Source: an uncultured Ignavibacteriota bacterium (GTDB lineage: Bacteria; Bacteroidota; Ignavibacteria; UBA10030; UBA8401). Taken from it: a stretch of 9,533 nt of DNA. Position 1 is the stretch's first letter, and every line of letters begins with the position of its first letter. Both the position numbers and the translations under genes were made by a program. The notes under the pieces are model-generated. The model saw nothing but the letters and a program-made list of their open reading frames with translations, had not been told where the DNA came from and did not search any database. Location of the stretch: NCBI GenBank assembly GCA_903907305.1, contig CAIVNT010000110.1, forward strand, positions 1 through 9,533, written 5' to 3'. Shown piece after piece: positions 6,306 through 9,533 of the stretch.

Positions 6306-7589
6306 ATGAAACTTTCTTCGTTGATCGGCCACGTTACAGAACTCTCTTACGAAATCGACAGGTCGGAACGTCCGGCGGACCGCGTTATCGATCTCTTCTT
6401 CCGCGAGCGAAAATATCTCGGATCGAAAGACCGGCGTTTCATCTCGGAAACGATCTACGGCATGCTCCGGCACCGCATACGGATCGAGTGGGGAATTGCA
6501 GAATCCGGTGTGAAGGATTCTCCGCTCTTTCAATGTCTTGCCTATCTTCTGTTGGATCATAAAATGAGCACACAGCAGATCAGTGCTGAAGTGAATGTGA
6601 CGGAAGAGGAACTCTCTGCCGTGGAAAGACATGTGAATGCAGAACCCGCATTTCCGTCGGAGCGTGCTTCACTCTCGGTGAAATATTCGTTTCCGGAATG
6701 GATGCTGAAGGAGTGGGAGAATACTGCGGGATATGATCAGCTTGGTCCGTTGTGTACTGTCCTGAATACGCAGGCGCCGATGACAATGCGGGTCAATACG
6801 ATCAAGATATCTCGTGAAGATTGTCAGCGGCGACTGTTCGATGAAGGAGTGGAAACCGAACAAACACCATTATCTCCGTTCGGACTGAACCTAAAACGAC
6901 GTATCAATCTTTTTCAATTGCAGTCATTCAAAGACGGATTATTTGAAGTGCAGGATGAAGGAAGTCAGCTTCTTGCCTTGTTGGTCGATCCGAAGCCCAA
7001 ATCGAAAGTGATCGATGCGTGTGCGGGAGCCGGGGGAAAAGCTCTGGCTCTGGCCGCTATCATGGAAAATCGCGGCGAGATCTTCGCACTGGATGTCCAT
7101 TCCTTCCGATTGGATGAACTCCAAAAGCGTGTCCGCCGCGGCGGTGTCGACACGATCCGCACAACGGTGATCCAGGAAAATGTCACGGTAGAGAAATTTC
7201 TCTCATCAGCGGACTGCGTACTTATCGATGCGCCGTGCACCGGTACGGGAACAATCCGTCGTAATCCCGGAATGAAATGGAGTGTTTCGGAAAAAATGGT
7301 CACAGAATTGAGTGAAAAGCAATTCTCCATTCTCGACCTCAACTCCGCTTACGTGAAGCCCGGGGGAAGACTCGTCTACGCCACATGCTCTCTCATTCAG
7401 CGTGAGAATCAGGATGTTGTTGATCGCTTCCTTGCTGCTCATCCTGAATTTGAATTGGTGGATCCATCCACGATCTTATCGCGCTACGACCTTGCTCGTG
7501 TTGCACGGGGAAAATATTTTCAATTGCTTCCGCATCAAAATAATACAGACGGATTCTTTGCCGCAGTGATGAAAAGGAAGAATGTATAG
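6306..7589 (+). CDS. rsmB: 16S rRNA (cytosine-C5) methyltransferase, RsmB/NSUN family
   Basis: A 427-residue SAM-dependent enzyme that places a methyl group on C5 of a cytosine in rRNA; E. coli RsmB acts at C967 of 16S rRNA. The N-terminal part (about 1-140) looks like the NusB-like RNA-binding domain of RsmB. A linker with MRVNT (161-165) follows, then the Rossmann-type catalytic domain. This contains the SAM-binding motif DACAGAGGKAL (237-247), an acidic ALDVH (261-265), motif IV DAPCTGTGT with Cys311, and motif VI YATCS with the catalytic nucleophile Cys361. Both cysteines of the two-cysteine mechanism are present, so it should be active. The C-terminus has the usual LLPHQNNTDGFF. Length and domain order favour RsmB over RsmF, but the exact target base is inferred. 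A weak GAGG lies 14 nt before the ATG, inside the previous gene. Confidence 0.92.
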   Translation: MKLSSLIGHVTELSYEIDRSERPADRVIDLFFRERKYLGSKDRRFISETIYGMLRHRIRIEWGIAESGVKDSPLFQCLAYLLLDHKMSTQQISAEVNVTEEELSAVERHVNAEPAFPSERASLSVKYSFPEWMLKEWENTAGYDQLGPLCTVLNTQAPMTMRVNTIKISREDCQRRLFDEGVETEQTPLSPFGLNLKRRINLFQLQSFKDGLFEVQDEGSQLLALLVDPKPKSKVIDACAGAGGKALALAAIMENRGEIFALDVHSFRLDELQKRVRRGGVDTIRTTVIQENVTVEKFLSSADCVLIDAPCTGTGTIRRNPGMKWSVSEKMVTELSEKQFSILDLNSAYVKPGGRLVYATCSLIQRENQDVVDRFLAAHPEFELVDPSTILSRYDLARVARGKYFQLLPHQNNTDGFFAAVMKRKNV

Positions 7590-7590
7590 T

Positions 7591-8079
7591 ATGAAAGCTG
7601 CCGCAATTTTTTTGGTGGTCTGTTTGACCGGATGTTCATCACTTTCCGAAGAGGAGTTATGGAAGAGGATCGAATCAGCGAAGGCAAATAAGAATTGGGA
7701 CTCGACACTGCAGGTGTCCCAAAGGATCCTGAAAGAATATCCTGACGGCCGGTTCGGCAGCTGGGCACGCTTTGCGATCGCGGAGAGTTATCGATTCAAG
7801 AATCAGCCGCGTGAAGCATTGGATAATTACAAGATCTATGTTGAACGCTACCCTGATCTTCCCCCCGCGGTGTTGTCGTTATTTCTTGTTGGGTACATCT
7901 ATGGAAACAATCTGCAGATGACGGACAGTGCAAAGTATTATCTTGAAGAATTTTTACAAAAATATCCGCAGCATGAACTTGCTCCGTCAGTCAGACTGGA
8001 ACTGGAGTCCCTCGGAAGATCTCCGCAGGAAGTGCTGGAAGAAAAACTGATGGATCAAAGGTCGGTCTCGAAAAAATAA
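7591..8079 (+). CDS. TPR-repeat lipoprotein, BamD/YbgF-like
   Basis: A 162-residue predicted lipoprotein. The N-terminus MKAAAIFLVVCLTGC has a short hydrophobic core and lipobox LTGC with Cys15 as the lipidated residue, so it should be anchored to a membrane facing the periplasm. The rest is alpha-helical with TPR-like repeats, seen as recurring pairs of helices ending in YPDG (about 50), YPDL (87) and YPQH (125). This is the outer-membrane-lipoprotein TPR style of BamD and CpoB/YbgF, but the protein is shorter than BamD and I would not equate them. The start at 7591 is preferred over the ATG at 7582: AGGAAG (7575-7580) is 10 nt away from it but only 1 nt from 7582, and the lipoprotein signal starts naturally with MK. 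It lies 1 nt after the RsmB-like stop and 1 nt before the DUF58 gene. A role as an assembly or scaffold factor is inference. Confidence 0.8.
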   Translation: MKAAAIFLVVCLTGCSSLSEEELWKRIESAKANKNWDSTLQVSQRILKEYPDGRFGSWARFAIAESYRFKNQPREALDNYKIYVERYPDLPPAVLSLFLVGYIYGNNLQMTDSAKYYLEEFLQKYPQHELAPSVRLELESLGRSPQEVLEEKLMDQRSVSKK

Positions 8080-8080
8080 C

Positions 8081-8995
8081 ATGAATGCACAGTTGAAATA
8101 TCTCCGTCCTGATGCCGTTTCGAAACTTGCTTCGATGGAACTTCGCGCCCGTCTGGTGGTGGAGGGATTCATCACCGGACTGCATAAGAGTCCGTATCAC
8201 GGATTCAGTGTGGAGTTTGCAGAACACCGGCAATACATGCCGGGGGACGAGATACGACGTATTGACTGGCGCGTGTACGGTAAAACGGACAGATTCTATG
8301 TGAAGCAGTTCGAAGAGGAGACCAATCTTAAATCCTATATCGTGCTGGATACAAGTGCTTCAATGAGTTTTGCATCCGACATCCAAAAATCAAAGGAAAA
8401 ACGGATCACCAAATTGGAGTATGCATCATTCATCGCGGCGTCGCTTTCGTATCTGATGGTGCAGCAGCGCGATGCTGTCGGACTTACCTGTTTCGATTCC
8501 ACCATCCACACGACGGTTCCTCCGCACGCGACAAAGCAGCATCTTCGCCGCGTATTGATCGAACTTGAACGACTGAAGCCAGGCACCACTACCAATTCGG
8601 CGGCCGCACTTCATCAATTAGCCGAACGAATCTCACGACGGGGACTGGTGATCGTTCTCAGCGACCTGTTCGACGATCCAGCAAAAGTGATGGCGGCCTT
8701 GAAACATTTCCGGCACGATCACCACGAAGTTCTGGTGATGCACGTACTCGATCCGATGGAACGGTCATTTGCATTCGGTACTGATGCCGTGTTCAAAGAT
8801 GTCGAAACTGGAGAGACATTGACCACGCAGCCGTATCATATTCAGAAAGCGTATCAGGATGCGATGAAGGAATTCATCGAAAAATATAAACGCGAATGCC
8901 GCGAGAATTCCATCGATTATATCCTGTTGGACACCTCCACACCGTTCGATGTAGCGCTTCTCAATTTTCTGAACAAAAGGCAGAGACTTGGATAA
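8081..8995 (+). CDS. DUF58 domain protein with vWA-like fold
   Basis: A 304-residue member of the DUF58 family. The hallmark region is YMPGDEIRRIDWRVYG (52-67), followed by FYVKQFEEE (72-80). A vWA-type domain follows, with the metal-site motif DTSAS (Asp90, Ser92, Ser94), a GTTTN segment (168-172) and SDLFDD (194-199), so the MIDAS motif looks intact. No transmembrane helices are evident, which fits the short soluble DUF58 form. Such proteins are usually encoded beside a MoxR-type AAA+ ATPase and are thought to work with it in folding or activating other, often envelope-related, proteins. No MoxR gene is adjacent here: upstream is a TPR lipoprotein and downstream a methyltransferase. The ATG lies one base after the previous TAA without a clear ribosome binding site, suggesting coupling. 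The family call is firm; the biological role is not known. Confidence 0.92.
   Translation: MNAQLKYLRPDAVSKLASMELRARLVVEGFITGLHKSPYHGFSVEFAEHRQYMPGDEIRRIDWRVYGKTDRFYVKQFEEETNLKSYIVLDTSASMSFASDIQKSKEKRITKLEYASFIAASLSYLMVQQRDAVGLTCFDSTIHTTVPPHATKQHLRRVLIELERLKPGTTTNSAAALHQLAERISRRGLVIVLSDLFDDPAKVMAALKHFRHDHHEVLVMHVLDPMERSFAFGTDAVFKDVETGETLTTQPYHIQKAYQDAMKEFIEKYKRECRENSIDYILLDTSTPFDVALLNFLNKRQRLG
8975..8980 (+). promoter_or_regulatory. Ribosome binding site deciding a TTG start
   Basis: AAAAGG ends 7 nt before the TTG at 8988. It lies inside the end of the DUF58 gene and supports the overlapping TTG start of the methyltransferase, for which no in-frame ATG is available near the N-terminus. Confidence 0.5.
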
Positions 8996-9533
8996 TACAA
9001 AGAGAACAGTTTTAGATGTCGGCTGCGGTAAACGAAAACGGACCGGTGCTGTCGGTATCGATGTCAATCCGCGTTCGGATGCGGATGTGCTTCACGACCT
9101 CAACCATTTTCCATATCCATTTGCGGATGATCATTTCGACGAGATATTTGCCGATAATATCCTGGAACATCTGGATGACGTAATGAAAGTGATGATCGAG
9201 TTCAACCGCATCATCAAACCGGAGGGCGTTATTGAGATCACGGTGCCATTCTATCCTCACCGTAATGCAAATACCGATCCCACGCACAAGCATTTCTTTG
9301 GTGTGCATTCGTTCGATTATTTCATTTCGGGCACTTCGCATGGTAATTTCCAGTACTCTTCCATTCAATTCAGACTGGACTCCGTCCAATTCGATAACGA
9401 ACTGATGAAAAGGCACTGGTTTGACAGATTCCTCGTTCGTTTTGCAAATAACAATAAAGATCTGTATGAAAACAGATTTGCCAACATCTTTCCACTTGCT
9501 CAATTGACGTTCCGCTTACGTCCTGTAAAATGA
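8988..9533 (+). CDS. Short class I SAM-dependent methyltransferase
   Basis: A complete 181-residue protein whose stop codon is the last triplet of the window. The SAM-binding motif is LDVGCG (9-14). The acidic end of strand 2 is GIDVN (23-27), with only eight residues between them, so the first helix of the Rossmann fold is very short. Next come DVLHDLNHFPYPFADDHFDEI (33-53), DNILEHLDD (56-64) and IKPEGVIEITVP (76-87), all typical of the Methyltransf_11-like superfamily. From memory, this compact form matches predicted methyltransferases found near cell-surface glycan genes (COG4627 type); the substrate is unknown. The TTG at 8988 is taken as start because AAAAGG lies 7 nt upstream and the SAM motif begins only eight residues in. 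It overlaps the DUF58 gene by 8 nt, indicating co-translation. The histidine-rich middle (HRNANTDPTHKHFFGVHS, 91-108) may form part of the active site. Confidence 0.85.
   Translation: MDNTKRTVLDVGCGKRKRTGAVGIDVNPRSDADVLHDLNHFPYPFADDHFDEIFADNILEHLDDVMKVMIEFNRIIKPEGVIEITVPFYPHRNANTDPTHKHFFGVHSFDYFISGTSHGNFQYSSIQFRLDSVQFDNELMKRHWFDRFLVRFANNNKDLYENRFANIFPLAQLTFRLRPVK

Noticed and set aside
9012..9503. 163-codon open frame on the - strand opposite the methyltransferase
   Set aside because: The + strand has clear SAM-binding motifs and operon continuity; the reverse frame is explained as a shadow.

Overview
The window looks like ordinary chromosomal sequence from a diderm (Gram-negative) bacterium of medium GC content. 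It encodes an outer-membrane beta-barrel protein and a lipoprotein with a lipobox. Two hairpin repeats of the TGTCAT...GAGCGGAGTCGAAG...TGACA type lie between two convergent genes. From memory, such repeats are common in the Bacteroidota/Chlorobiota/Ignavibacteria (FCB) group, so an Ignavibacteria-like organism is my best guess; this is inference, not proof. Some genes have recognisable Shine-Dalgarno sequences and others have none.

Left part (1-1983, + strand): the 3' part of one ABC-2 type permease and a complete second, homologous permease. They resemble the YbhS/YbhR pair of an ABC exporter whose ATPase and membrane-fusion protein would be expected upstream of the window. Positions 1984-2117 hold a composite palindromic element between convergent genes. 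Positions 2118-4871 (- strand) encode a 917-residue secreted patatin-like phospholipase fused to POTRA domains and an Omp85/BamA-type barrel.

Middle (4872-5390): a divergent intergenic region with a small inverted repeat, a 73-residue two-helix membrane protein on the + strand with a good ribosome binding site, and a perfect 13-bp terminator hairpin.

Right part (5391-9533, + strand): a tightly packed gene run. It comprises an isoaspartyl peptidase/asparaginase of the Ntn-hydrolase type, an RsmB-like rRNA cytosine-C5 methyltransferase, a TPR-containing lipoprotein, a DUF58 (vWA-like) protein and a short SAM-dependent methyltransferase that ends exactly at the window edge. Gaps are 9 nt or less or overlapping, so these five are probably one transcript of mixed function: protein repair or amino-acid salvage, ribosome modification and envelope-related proteins.

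I see no tRNA, rRNA, CRISPR array, transposase or phage gene. I found no convincing new system. The points most worth a second look are the patatin-POTRA-barrel architecture, the composite palindrome, the repeated 1-nt stop/start junctions and the isolated small membrane protein.
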